From: Pseudisothecium myosuroides
Taxonomy: Eukaryota > Streptophyta > Bryopsida > Hypnales > Lembophyllaceae
Direction: 5' to 3'
DNA: 64,000 nucleotides
NCBI GenBank assembly: GCA_951799445.1
Contig: OX637290.1
Coordinates: 21,632,987-21,696,986 of the forward strand
Shown here: positions 1-11,358 of the stretch, in pieces
Layout: each line of letters starts with the position of its first letter
How positions within the stretch are numbered: the stretch's first letter is position 1
The notes under the pieces: generated by a model
What the model saw: only the letters and a program-made list of their open reading frames with translations
The model's database searches: none
What the model was told of the DNA's origin: nothing
Made by a program: the position numbers and the translations under genes

Positions 1-2564
1 GCGCTAAAGTCAATGATCGATACAGGGACAAGTGGGCAGGAAATATGTATACCCGAAATGTCATTTTAGCAACTGAATGGGCAAACCGAATTGAAGACCT
101 GTTATGGGCAATTTCATTAAATTGACGATATTCTTTTAAAATGGCATGAAAACAGTTCAGAACGGCCGTTCTAAATCTATACCTATCCTAGATAGTGAAA
201 ATGGCACACCGTCAAAGTGGCACTTGGAATACCGCCATTTTAATGAAATTGCCCATTGTTGTATTAGACCTTTTTTGTGAATTTCACATTTCTGAGTCCT
301 CGAGCACTGCAACAGACGGTAGGAAGTCTAGAATGTGAAATTTTTAATGAATTTGCTCCGTTTCTCTCATAACCACTTTTCTTGACTCCGATCCATTTTC
401 ATGGAATAACACAATTTTTGGGAATTTCAAGTCACTAGCTCTATTCGCCTTGAAATCATCGACCTCAGCTAGCGGCTGGTCGGGCGGCTGGTAGGGTCAA
501 GCGAGTTTCGATCTCAATCTTTGTTAATTTCGTTAAAGAGGCGCGATTCTAGCTCCAAATATGTGACGTATATCTTCACAAAGGTCTAATTTCAGTTCAC
601 AAACTAGGCCAGGTATGGCTTCATGTTTCCTACTGCGTGTCCTGAAACGTGCCAAAGTCTGTACATATTGGAATACCGCCAATTTAATGAAATTGAACTC
701 AATCGGTAATGACGTCACTGTCAACCACTACAAGCTACCTGCTTTATTGGGACTGTACTGGTACTGTCACATTCATTCCATGGCCGTGTTGCAGAGGGCC
801 AGTATGTGGTTTCTTTGATTTCTGCTCAGAGCTCTGATATCCAGCTCTGAAATCTAGGAGAAATGTAGATTAGGAGTCGTTCCAGACGGGTGACTGACAG
901 TGCCAATCTATTTACTCGCTATTTAATTGAGTTTGCTTCTGGAGCTCCGTCTGCAAAATGCCAGAGTTTTTGAGAATTCCAGCTGAGAGACTAATGTCAG
1001 TTTTGTTACTTTGGCGGATTTTCACGACATTTAGCACTTTTCAATGGGGGCGAACACCTAAATCTGTCTCTACGTCCGAATCTAGGATTCTTGTAGATCT
1101 GAGGTATCAGGTAGTGCCCATCTCTTCACTTGAAGTTTCACCATTTTAATGAATTTTGATTAAGCTCTACAACATGGCTATGTGGCACAATGGCAGAGGT
1201 TCAGAGATAGCCAGTTCAAAGACACTGATACGACCAGTTCTATTATGTTGGTGGCACTTTTCAAGAGCGACCTGTGCCTTGTGACACCTAAATCTGTGCA
1301 CGTTTAGATCAGTTCAATCTATATTTTAATTAAGGCTACCTGACTGCAATTGAGTCGCGCAATTTTAGCTCTCAGTCTGAGTTGTATCAATATAACAAAA
1401 TTGATGTTCTGTCTCTTTGCATAGTTGAATCGATCAGTTCCCACTTTTCCAATTCCTATGTGAACTTTAAGCTGGCATGTTTACATTTACTACAGATATC
1501 GAGACACCATTCCTGTTGCAGGAACAGCACCGAAAGCCCGTATACGCACGAAATTAAATCCACTGATGGCAAATCGTTTTGGACAATTGGCCACAGCTCT
1601 TTAGGAAAAATTGGCCACTGTCTAGCTGATCGAGGGTATGAGGTGAGTGGTGAGTGAAGGCCTCATCACAAGGAATTAGTTGTGCAATTGAAATGCAATT
1701 AAACCATTCTGTAACTTCAGCTGAGTTTTTTTGTTTTTTTTCTTGAACACATGGACAATTTCCATTGATAGAGGAAACAGTACAGCGAACCAAGGGAAAA
1801 TTCCCCGGCGACAATTTTTTTTTTGCATTTTCTAACTCAATCTTCAGCTGAGTTTTGTTGGCAGTCTGCATTGCGACAAGCAATTAATTCGAATGCCACT
1901 GCTGGAGATCGATCGAGGTTGCTTCTCGCACTGTCCCCAGCATTGTAATCATTTTAAAATAAAATATTCCGTTTTGCCACCCATTCAATAGTCAGTAGGG
2001 GACAACGTTCTGTAGGGGCCAGTTTCAGTTTCAAGTGCCAACACTTCTCAAATCCAGTCAACACGGCGAGCTTCAGAACTCACGTACAAAAAGTGACAAA
2101 TTAGAATTTATGCTGCCTCCAGGGTAGTTGATACGGTATCATTGTGTTATGGCAATTCATGAACAGCTGCTCCAGACAAGGTATGTGGCAATTGATGCAG
2201 GGCCAGTATGGCAGAGCACAGACTAAGTTAGGTATGAATAAGTTGTTTGTGAATTGGTGACCCAACATCTCACCAAAGGTCATGTAGCCAAAGGTCAGTC
2301 AAAACGGCAAGAAGACTGTCTTGAAACTAAATCCAGATTCAGTCTGAATTCAGAGCAGTTGACATTCATGCCGTCACCAGGTTGAGGGCGTGTGAGGGTA
2401 CCTTTGTTCAATCTGCATCCCTGCACATCATTCAGTGTATCCCTGGACATAAATTTTTGGACACTGTACAGTACAGTAGAGTACTGGAAAGGATAAGGTG
2501 AGGTGCCATAGTAATGAGCATTAGATCATGTCATCTGAAATGAAACGAATTCTCATTTAATAAG
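1..2564. other. Intergenic region, no gene seen
   Basis: No open frame here has domain-like sequence, splice structure or coding bias that I can support. The stretch holds several degenerate short inverted-repeat elements whose ends read like AATTTCATTAAA and TTTAATGAAATT (clear copy at 105-255, a weaker one about 520-697, and a lone end near 1140-1155). It looks like old mobile-element debris. Confidence 0.55.
105..255. mobile_element. Short inverted-repeat element (MITE-like), copy 1
   Basis: The two ends are inverted copies: TGGGCAATTTCATTAAA on the left and TTTAATGAAATTGCCCA on the right, 151 bp overall and without coding capacity. A second member with the same internal words (TCTATAC then TCCTAGATAG, and GGAATA-CGCCATTTTAA near the right end) lies at 3646-3811. 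A decayed third copy is at about 520-697. The superfamily is uncertain because the target duplication is not clear. Confidence 0.6.
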
Positions 2565-3304
2565 GACTAAACTAAAATTGGTAAATAGTGTTGGCTACAC
2601 TAATTGTCAACAGTAACACTAATTGTGATTTGCAAGGTTAGTGTTAGAACATTATTTACCCAGTCTAACACTATTTTAGCTCAATAGTAAAATTAGATGA
2701 ATGATAGAGAGAGTCAGAATTTTTACAAGAGTGCATTTAGTGTTAGATGGGAACTAAATGAAATGCTGAAATAGACAATGAGATGCTAAAATGCTTAAAT
2801 AAATAATGAAATGCTAAAATAAATAAATGAAATGCTGAATTGCTAAAAAATGCTAAAAAATGCTGAAATACTGTGAAAAAAAAGAGGAATTGCTGAAAAA
2901 TGCTGAATTGCTGAAAAAATGCTGGAAAATGTTAAAATGCTAAAAAAAAAAAGTGGCGACAAAAAAAAAAAAACATTTTTCAGAGGAAATAGAGAAGAGA
3001 AAGACAAATCCAAGGTGGCCACTAGACCAAGGAAAAGTGGGGCAAGCAAGCAAGCAAAAATGAAAGCTTTTTTAGAGAAAGAATTGGACAATGTGAGGCA
3101 GAAATCATAATGTCCCAGGGAAGGGCCTGAGTTTGACAGCAAGAGGCGGAAAACATAGTTTGCCAGGGAAAGGGCAGAGATTGACGGCAGGAGGTAAGTG
3201 CCCCAACACTATTTACACACTTATGTGTAAATAGTGTTGGGGATAAAAAACAGGGAACAACACTAATTATCACCCAACACTATTTACCAATTTTAGTGTA
3301 GTGT
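2565..3304. mobile_element. TIR element of about 740 bp with internal satellite
   Basis: Left end ACTAAAATTGGTAAATAGTG (about 2571) is matched by its reverse complement at about 3275-3300. Subterminal words (ACACTAATT, AACACTATTT) recur in both orientations. The interior holds a degenerate tandem array of the word AAATGCTGAA (about 2757-2950) and a purine-rich stretch around 2990-3200 of unknown origin, possibly captured sequence. No transposase is visible, so this is a non-autonomous element. The class is undetermined. Confidence 0.55.
2757..2950. repeat. Degenerate short-unit tandem repeat
   Basis: The words AAATGCTGAA, AATTGCTGAA and AAATGCTAAA repeat about fifteen times in succession. 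It lies inside the TIR element at 2565-3304 and has no coding meaning. Confidence 0.75.
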
Positions 3305-3645
3305 GCCTTGTGCCGTTGCCACAGTCCAAAAAATAAAGGTAAAAGTATTTTTCTAATTTTTTGATTCAATAAAAACTTTGAAATTCAATTATTTTTTCAC
3401 TGTGAGTCCAAACGCGACGAAACCAAGCCCGTGCACCCCTCCTTGCCATGGTTTCCGACGGTACCAAGCACGTCACCGAGGGACGCAGGATCCGGGAGAT
3501 CTCTACGTAACATACAAACAAAACAAAACAAAGAAAGAAACAAAGAAACATCTAAACTTAAGGTATGGATATGTTCGCACTTTGTGTTAGGGTGATGCTT
3601 GCAATGAATGAATACAGTCAGTCCAGAAGTAGGTCTAAATTTGTT

Positions 3646-3811
3646 ATAGGGAATTTCATTAAAATGGCATCATTCCACAACTTTGGCACTTTTATGGTTT
3701 AGACTACGCGATTTGAAATCTATACTTGTCCTAGATAGCACTTTTATGATTCAGAGTGCACGGTCTGAAAAATTGTGTATGGAATAACGCCATTTTAACA
3801 AAATTTCCTAT
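3646..3811. mobile_element. Short inverted-repeat element, copy 2
   Basis: The left end ATAGGGAATTTCATTAAAA is matched by the inverted right end TTTTAACAAAATTTCCTAT, 166 bp in all. The interior shares several words with the element at 105-255, so the two are one family. Confidence 0.6.
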
Positions 3812-4588
3812 CATTCCTAAGATCCTCAGTAACAACACTCTTAACACTAAGTGAAAACATATCCTATTGTAAATCAAATATAGACCTATTGTAACTATGA
3901 TTGGGTGAAGTTCAAGAAAAGAGGTAATTTTTTCTACTTGCACCTAGGCTTGCGGTCATTGTGACTGGCCCTTGAAAATGGAAGACTTTAATCAAATTCA
4001 GAAGACTGAACAACCTTTACATTATTAGGTCTAGAAACTCATTTAAAATAACGTATGTAAAACAAATTTCCTCCCAAATATAATATCTGAGTATTATATG
4101 TAGAAGTGGTTATAGTTGAATTCAAATTTTTTATAAATTTGTGCCTCAAAATGTCTTCATGTTGAATGGTGTTTGATAAATATCTATCTAATATTTTAAT
4201 TTCTAGATTTATTTAGGGCACACTTTTGGAAATGTACTTGTTTTGAAAAGCTTCAACTTTAGATAGGTAGTATTACATTGATGTATCAATACTAATAGTT
4301 CTTGCAACACTAATATACAAAAAATCAAATTATATGTAACACATTTAAATTAGTACAAAATTTATTTGCAAAAATTGGTCAAGGCAAAGTTTCAAGAAAA
4401 CAGACAATAAGGTATTTTGTTTTTAGGAAAAAATTGAAAAGTTCCAAACATTGAATCCATAAATCATCCATTTCCTACACTGAATTATACCTCAAAGATC
4501 CAAATCCACCCAAACTATTATTTCTTGAGGAAAAAACAATTTTTTCTAAAAGTCCAATAAGTAGGGTTTTCCCTTAGACTACAAAGAT

Positions 4589-5042
4589 AATAGAATTATC
4601 CAACAAGTTGTGAAATGTTGTCCTCTATTTGGCCCCTCTTTTAGTGCTTGGCTTAATTAAGTTGGCTTATAAAAAAAAGGATTTTTATTAAGGATCTATA
4701 AAAAAATATTAAATGTATTATATAATTTATATTCTTTTTCAAGATTTTTGGAGGATAGAAAAAATATCCATGTTATGTTAATGTCGATCGAGTTAATGTT
4801 AATACTTAATACTTGTGGTCAATTTAAATGTTTTAGAGAAATATGTATTCATATGATGTTTCAAAAAAATAATAATTGAAATGGATAATTATGATTAGTA
4901 GAAAATATATTATCATGTTTTGATTTTGAAATTATTCAATAAAATAACAATTGAATCAAATTCTAATGGAACCTAAATATAAGAATTAAAGTAGGGGCCA
5001 AATGAAATACAACATTTCATGACTTGTTGGATAATTCTATTA
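4589..5042. repeat. Inverted repeat with about 50-bp arms
   Basis: Arm 4589-4638 begins ATAGAATTATCCAACAAG and ends TTTGGCCCC. Its inverted copy is at 4993-5042, with a few mismatches. The spacer of about 350 bp is very AT-rich. This is a probable MITE or foldback remnant. Confidence 0.55.
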
Positions 5043-6287
5043 GGTGTTAGAGTTTTCAAAAACATTGACTTCACTTGATATTGCAATTTTAAAGCATCAT
5101 TCATAATTGATCAACACTTGGGGCAATATTTAATTTGCATCAATACTACCATTGATCCTAGTGCAAAAGCCAACAAATCCAAGCCAAGAATTGTGACTAC
5201 TAAGTTAAGCTTACTCCAGTGCTTTTTGTTGAATTGCTTTTACCTCAGGGTCTTCAGTAATGCGGGAGTCAGAGGCTCATCTGGGCCAAGGTGAACTTAC
5301 CCCAAGGAAAAACACTGAAATAATTAAATTTCTCATGTATGATAAATTTGCAAATTTTGAATTCATATTTACAATCAAAGGTTCCAAATTAGTTAGGAGG
5401 AACTGAGTAAATTAATCAAGTACAAAATAGGGGGGCTTTTTCTTACATGCACCTCTAGAATGACTTTTAAGAGGACAAGTGAGGGGGTGAGTTTACCCCG
5501 GCCGGAAAAAGGACTAAGCTTACTAAGTTTATGAATTCCATGGATTTTTTTATACTTATAAAGCAATTACCTTGGTATGTATATTATTTTTCATTTTTCA
5601 TTTTTCATCAGTTTTTTTTTGAGGATTCAAATTATTTTCATTAACATTTTCCACATTTCAAATATGCCACGTTATAATTTCTGAAAATTTCATTACATGC
5701 CATATATAGTTATATTTTGAATTATTTTTTAACAAATCTGACCTGAGCGTAGGATATTGTATAAGTCCAAAAATCGTAGGCAACTGTACAAGTCCAAATT
5801 TTTTGGACAAGTGTATGTAAAGGATGCAAGTGGAAAACGACACTTCTCGGTATACTTAGTCCCACTTTGTATTGGGATCCTATTGTTGGCCATTTGACAC
5901 AATTTCAATAACACAAAAAATAACCAAATGCGCCTTATCTTATAATACTCTATTGTACAACAAAATCAAAAAGAGGGTCGTATTTGGTTTTGAATGTTGA
6001 CCCTAAAACAAAATTTAAAGAAGGAGCTTTGGGTTTAGTTAGCATTTGTGTACCTTTGTAGTAGCATCTTTGTGACTAAGAGCATCTTCAATCCAGCCAG
6101 TACATTAGCCTTCCAAATGTATTTTTAAATTTTTGTTGTATATTATTAGAACTTGAAATTATTATCAATGGCAAAAGCAAGCTGAAAGGCAAAAATTATA
6201 GAGGATTTGCCAAATCACACTTACCAAAGCAAAATTGGCCAATTGCCTACTCCAAGGTAGACATGCAGTGCAATATTGCCTTGTATA

Positions 6288-6384
6288 GTTTTATTTTATT
6301 TTTGACACAAATAAAGGGAACCCTTTACCACAAGAAATAAAATACAAGGACCCAGCCGCAAGCGGCCTGGGCAAAACAAAAGTA
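6288..6384 (-). mobile_element. 5'-truncated LINE tail with target duplication
   Basis: Read on the minus strand, this is a typical plant LINE 3' end: a GGCCGCTTGCGGCTGGGT stretch, TTCTTGTGGTAAAGGGTTCC, then TTTGTGTCAAAAATAAAATA as a degenerate poly-A tail. It is flanked by a perfect 11-bp direct repeat TGCCTTGTATA at 6277-6287 and 6385-6395. Only the last 100 bp of the element inserted. Confidence 0.65.
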
Positions 6385-6683
6385 TGCCTTGTATAAATTT
6401 CATAAACCCTTGAAGGATGGACTAGTGCCCGTGGAAATCATCCATTTTGGTACCGTATGAATGATTGGTTTGAAAAAAATTAATCCAAAAGCACTCATTG
6501 GAAGTCAAACTACTATAAAAAATCTCCACTTTTATCACAAAATTCCAAGGATGACTAGTTGCACTCTATCCTACACAGAAAGATTCTTTGTCATTCATCG
6601 AACAAAAACGCCCGTGTTGTTGTTTATGGGCTGGATTAAGCAATCATATTACCCCTCCTATAAATTTCATTAACCTGTAAATG

Positions 6684-7601
6684 CCCAAGGCCTCTTTTGA
6701 ACTTCTAGGAATTTGCTCTAAATTGAACAAAAGGCCAACATTTTGATAAGTTGTATCAATTTTTTATGAATTGTAACCGTACAAATTCAAACTAAACATG
6801 TTAGAGGTCACGTAGGAAAAGAAAACACAACAATATCACTTATGAATTGAAAGATTATAATGTTTGAACATGAGGGTGTTAAAATTGCAAAAGTGACTTG
6901 AAGTCTTGCAATCCTCTTTTTACATGCCAAATCTAAAAAGTTGGTGACCAAAAAAATATGAGGTTAAAGGACCTAACACGCACAACCCCAATCGATTTAC
7001 GGCTTTTCAAAATCTACTCTACAATTTTTTTAAATGAATTTCTAATGTGACTTTTCCTCCAAGATCTAGTGTATTTGAGGCTCATTTCCAAGAGCCCTCA
7101 ACACTACGGAAAGTCAAGATTGCATTGGGTACCCTTGCACAAAATTGTGAATAGAAAAATCATAATCCATCATTTTCAAAATCGGACTTTTGACACTAAA
7201 ACTAGACTTTGAAAAGAATTTTTCAAAAATATTAATTATTAAAAATAAAAAATTGGTTAGGTTTTATATAACTTCAAAGTAGATTTTGAGAAGCCATAAA
7301 TTGATTGGGGTTATGCATGTTAGGCCCTTTAACCTCATATTTTTTTGGTGACCAACTTTTTAGATTTGACATGTGAAAAAAGGATTGAAAGAATTTCTTA
7401 GTTTTAATACCCTCATGTTCAAACATTATAGTCTTTCAATTCATAAGTGATATTGTTGTGTTTTCTTTTCCTATGTGATCTTTAACATGTCTAGTTGGAA
7501 TTTGTACGGTTACAATTCAAAAAAATTGATACAACTTATCAAAATGTTGGCTTTTTGTTCAATTTAGAGCAAATTTCAGGAAGCTCAAAACAGGCCTTGG
7601 G
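6684..7601. repeat. Long inverted repeat with ~330-bp arms and 250-bp loop
   Basis: Arm 6684-7023 and arm 7275-7601 are reverse complements at roughly 90 percent by eye. For example AACAAAAGGCCAACATTTTG in the left arm answers CAAAATGTTGGCTTTTTGTT in the right. A transcript across it would form a very long hairpin, a possible small-RNA source. It lies inside element E1. Confidence 0.8.
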
Positions 7602-7892
7602 TTCCCATCTTTTGATGAGCTGGAAGTTAGCTCAACCTAAGATGGGGGTGTTAAACTGGTATGGCATTGGTTTTTCCCTTGGGTCTCGGGCTTCTAATAG
7701 TAGGCTTCGCCTGCTATCATGGTTGTCTCTTAGGCCTTTGTCTCTCGTCTTATAGGTTGCTTTTAAAAATGGTACTTTGATTATGTTGTAGAAAATGAAA
7801 ATATTTCCGCCAAGGACGTGGTCCTTAGGTTCTTTGTACTTTTTCCTCTATCAATGGAATTGGTCCATGTGTTTCAAGAAAAAAAAAAAAAA
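7602..7892 (+). mobile_element. LINE 3' fragment with poly-A tail
   Basis: This segment, foreign to the flanking element, ends in a 14-base A run (7879-7892). It is bounded on both sides by AAAACAGGCC-TTGGG (left copy about 7587-7601, right copy overlapping the A tail to about 7904). That is the pattern of target-primed retrotransposition. It interrupts element E1 just inside its right terminus and therefore post-dates it. No reverse transcriptase domain remains. Confidence 0.5.
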
Positions 7893-7937
7893 CAGGCCTT
7901 TGGGCATTCAGGGGTTAAGGCAAGCACACTGCCCTGG

Positions 7938-7944
7938 TATAAAT
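7938..7944 (+). promoter_or_regulatory. Candidate TATA box for the RUG3-like gene
   Basis: TATAAAT stands 57 bp before the telo-box and about 110 bp before the start codon, a normal distance for a plant core promoter. Position and sequence are the only evidence. Confidence 0.35.
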
Positions 7945-8000
7945 TTGGCCAATTGCACTCCAAGGTATGCTTGCGCGCCATGCCCTCCTAACCAAGCCTT

Positions 8001-8014
8001 AAACCCTAAACCCT
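8001..8014 (+). promoter_or_regulatory. Telo-box upstream of the RUG3-like gene
   Basis: AAACCCTAAACCCT lies 37 bp before the ATG. The telo-box (AAACCCTAA) is a known plant promoter element enriched in genes for translation, ribosome biogenesis and organelle growth. Similar boxes precede the stomatin-like and TSR1 genes in this window. Confidence 0.6.
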
Positions 8015-8051
8015 GAATCCCGGAAAACGCCACTCCCCTCGTCTTCTCACC

Positions 8052-11000
8052 ATGAGAGTCCGCCTGCTGTTGCAGCGATGGCGATCCCAAGCACGCTGCA
8101 ACACCTCCCCCAATCTCCCCCTCCCCCACCCCCACCCCCGTCGCTTCTTCACATCTCAGAATCCATCTCCAGAACGCCCCCTTTCTCTAGAAATTTGGAC
8201 CTGGGGCCGTGGCGAAGCAGGTCAACTCGGCCTCGGCAAGGAGAGCACTGAACGCTCCCCTTCGCTTCTCGACTCCTTCCCTGTCCCCACACACAACTTT
8301 CGTCTCGCACCCACGCCCGGCGTACTCCCTTCTCATGGACCCAAAGAAACGGACAAACAAATGGACAAACAAATGGAGGAAGAAGAAGTAGGAATCTCGT
8401 GTGGGTTGTTTCACTCGGGTTTCTGGAAGAACGGGGAGGTTTGGATGTGGGGGAAAGGAGATGGCGGGCGACTGGGGTCAGGGTCGGAAGTGTCGCTCTA
8501 TAGTCCGCATTTGATGAATTCGCAGTTGATGATGGGGAGGGTGAAGAGCGTGGCGCTCGGGGGGTTGCATTCTGCGGCGGTGACGGAGGGAGGAGAGGTC
8601 TATACGTTGTGAGATGAGAATTTGTTGGGCTTTGTGGATTGGTTGGTTGGTGAATTGGTTGGTGGATTGGTGGATTCGTTGGTGGTTTGGAGGGATGGAG
8701 TTGTGATGGGTTGTGTGAATTGGTGATTGGCAGTGGGTTTGGAGGGTTTGGCGCATTGGGGCATGGGTCTTATGAGAAAGTGTTGACACCGAAGCTGGTC
8801 GACGGAAGCGCGGCGGGGATGAGGAATGTTGTCCACATTGCGAGTGGGGGAGCGCACACTGCCGTGGTAACTGCGTCTGGTATGCTGCTAAACCTAAAAC
8901 CCTTCACAACCCTTCAACCCTGCAGTTTTGCGTCTGGTATGCTCCTAAATCTAAAACCATAAAAAACCCTTAAACCCCCTAAAACTCTGCAGTATTTGCG
9001 TCTGGCATGCTGCTACACCTGAAATCCTAAACCTTAAACCACCCTGAAGTATTTGCGTCTGGCATGCTGCTACATCTGAAATCCTAAACCTTAAACCACC
9101 TTGCAGTATTTGTGTCCGGCATGCTGGTTCACCTGAAATCCTAAACCTTAAACCCTGTAATAACTGCGTCTGGTATGTAACTCCGTCTGGTTGCTAAACC
9201 CTAAACCCTAGACCCTATGCTTGTCTTTGTTGTCTCAATTAGCAGCACACAATCCATTTTTTAAGGTGACCTCATCTAATAGTGACATTTTAAGCACTGC
9301 GTATAGTTCTAACCAAATTTAGACTAACCGAGTTTTTAAAAATTCTTGATAGTAATTGCAAGGGGATTCTAATGCACCAAAGTGTGCCTTACTTGGATAG
9401 TGTATGCAGCAGTATTAGGAGTTTCCAAAATTATTGGTAGATAGCCTAAACCGATATGAGTTCTGATGTTGAGGTGGTGTACAATCTCAATATGTACTGA
9501 TCATGCAAGAATATAGGGTGTCACATTTAGGTAAGTCTTGCAAATAGGTAACTCTACGTTAGCGTTGTACTTTGTCAGTTGTAGACTGCACTTGTAATGC
9601 ATTTGTATCGTCGTTGCTCACGTTTAGTAGTTCTTTGTTTTGTTGTCCTTTATAAGACAACTTGTCTCTTTTTTTAATTTCTTGCATGTACTTTTAAAAC
9701 AGGGAATGTATTCACATGGGGCAGAGACGAAGGCGAAGGAAGACTTGGCTACATTCCAGGCCCTGCATTTGAAGATGGAACCTGCGTTCCCGAGCAAATT
9801 CGCGAAATTCCTGATTCGATTGTGGCTGTTGCTTGTGGTGGCTTCTTCACCATGGCCTTGACCTCTGCAGGCCAGCTTTGGAGCTGGGGTGGTAAGGGCT
9901 CGTTTTACATTACATTTATTGTGGCCAAAATTCTAGCTAGTGTGAATAGTGAACTCATGGAACTTAGAGTCTTGGGGGTCAAATGAGTATGAAATTTCTT
10001 CTATTTCCTTCCATCTCTATATTATAATTTACTTGTTTTTGATTCTAAATTAGTAAGTCCTCTCGTGTTGGCACTGGCAGGAAACAGTAATTACGAACTT
10101 GGAACAGGCGATCGCCGACCCAGGTGGAGACCACGAGTAGTTCCAGAAGTTGAAAACATTCGAATTATCCAAGTTGCTTGTGGGGGATATCATTCTGCAG
10201 CCTTGACTGGTATGTCATCCATCTCATTGCCGGTGTAGTCTGATGTTGAAGCTTGTTTGGTTCAATAAGTTGGTTCTGTAATGTGTTTGTGACAGCTTCT
10301 TGATGTTTGTAAAAGCTTATTCAGATCTTGTTGTATATTTCATGTACTCGATAATCCAACTGACGTGTTTGTGTACATTCCTGTTCTTGAGATTTGGAGC
10401 TAGAGGCTTTTATGTGTCACATTATGATCCGACAGATTGATTAGTATAACCCACCTCTTCTCTCATCTGCTGTGGTTGGCAGAGGACGGAAAAGTGTTGA
10501 CTTGGGGGCACGGTGGTCACGGCCAGCTGGGACATGGCGATCTTGCTAACACCAAAACACCAAAAGTTGTTGAAGCTCTAGAAGATCAGCGAGCTGTTTC
10601 TGTAGCCTGTGGAGGGGCTTGGACCACTGCTGTTACGGGTACTGAAATATCCTTCCCTGAATCATTATCAATAAGAATGAGTTTCAGAAATCTCTTAATC
10701 AGGCTGAAACAAAGAACTAGTTGCTCTACTTGCACATAAGCTTGTGGGGGCTATTATCCTGCACGCGAAGAATGAACCACGAACTGGTTGATATATTATA
10801 GCAAAAATATCCCATCATCCACGAACGTGTTAGTAACTGGTGTGGAAGAGAGATATCGTTACAGTCTAGTGCTATGTCAGATTCGTGACGAAGCGACCAA
10901 AAGTAGGTCTTGCTAACAGTTATTTATGGCATTATGCATTAGATTCTACACTACTTTTTCATTGAAACAAACTTTGAACGAGTTTAAGGGTAGCTCAGAT

Positions 11001-11358
11001 GTCTGCCGTCTTAAAGTGCAGTAAGTCAAGATGAAGTGGTTAAGAATGGACGTCTTTATGATTTGTGGCAACTTAGCCCACGGGCACCCTGCCTCTGTGG
11101 TCCATTAGATCCAGTGGTCTTGTCTGAGTCGCACTAAAATTCATTCATTTTCTGTTTATTGCAGAGGCGGGGGATTTATATACATGGGGAAAGAACCGCG
11201 ACTGCCAGCTTGGAGTCTCAGGGCTCATGGATTCGGAAATGCTGCCTATTCTGGTCAATTTGGCTGCAGAGGCTGATGAAGCACCAGAATCATCACGTCG
11301 TGCAATTGCGGTTGCGTCTGGAGCGCATCATGGCATGTGCCTTGTCCTACGCTCTTGA
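8052..11358 (+). CDS. RCC1-repeat protein, RUG3-like, predicted mitochondrial
   Basis: Six exons: 8052-8608, 8734-8879, 9703-9891, 10081-10209, 10483-10638 and 11165-11358. All introns are GT-AG, and the joined frame is 1371 nt (456 residues). The N-terminus (MRVRLLLQRWRSQAR, then RRFFTS) is Arg-rich, acid-free and reads as a mitochondrial presequence. Seven RCC1 blades follow, visible as repeated (V/I)A.GG.H(S/T)A..T..G.V..WG units such as VACGGYHSAALTEDGKVLTW. Length and topology match Arabidopsis RUG3, an RCC1 protein needed for mitochondrial nad2 splicing and complex I. UVR8 or another RCC1 member is less likely because of the presequence and the lack of the UVR8 tail. The first donor could also be at 8606, but GTGAGA at 8609 is stronger. 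Intron 2 begins with a tandem repeat of its own donor (see 8872-9215). Confidence 0.85.
8872..9215 (+). repeat. Tandem repeat duplicating an exon end and splice donor
   Basis: About six units of 52-68 bp start near 8872, 8930, 8998, 9055, 9112 and 9164. Each begins TGCGTCTGG(T/C)ATGCTGCT, runs through telomere-like CTAAACCTTAAACCC and often ends CTGCAG. The first unit includes the last bases of exon 2 and the donor of intron 2 in the RCC1 gene. Units 2 and 6 keep GT, while units 3-5 carry GC at the donor position. Confidence 0.8.

Larger units (their letters stand above)
3305..6276. other. Intergenic region with two inverted-repeat elements
   Basis: AT-rich, with no supportable gene. A slightly GC-richer patch at 3405-3500 has no recognisable product. 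Two inverted-repeat elements are listed separately (3646-3811 and 4589-5042). I see nothing else beyond simple A/T tracts. Confidence 0.55.
6674..7914. mobile_element. TTAA-flanked TIR element (E1), foldback type
   Basis: It is bounded by TTAA at 6670-6673 and 7915-7918. The left terminus CCTGTAAATGCCCAAGGCCT matches the inverted right terminus AGGCCTTTGGGCATTCAGGGG. The element carries long internal inverted arms (6684-7023 and 7275-7601) and was later interrupted by a LINE fragment. Its left arm and central part resemble the element at 53052-53926. There is no transposase frame. TTAA target sites and CCC-type ends suggest a piggyBac-like non-autonomous element, but the class is inferred. 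Confidence 0.65.

Noticed and set aside
8478..8857. Minus-strand open frames opposite RCC1 exons 1 and 2
   Set aside because: They are antisense shadows of a well-supported spliced gene and of the TTGGTTGG repeats in intron 1. They contain low-complexity Thr/Asn/His sequence only.
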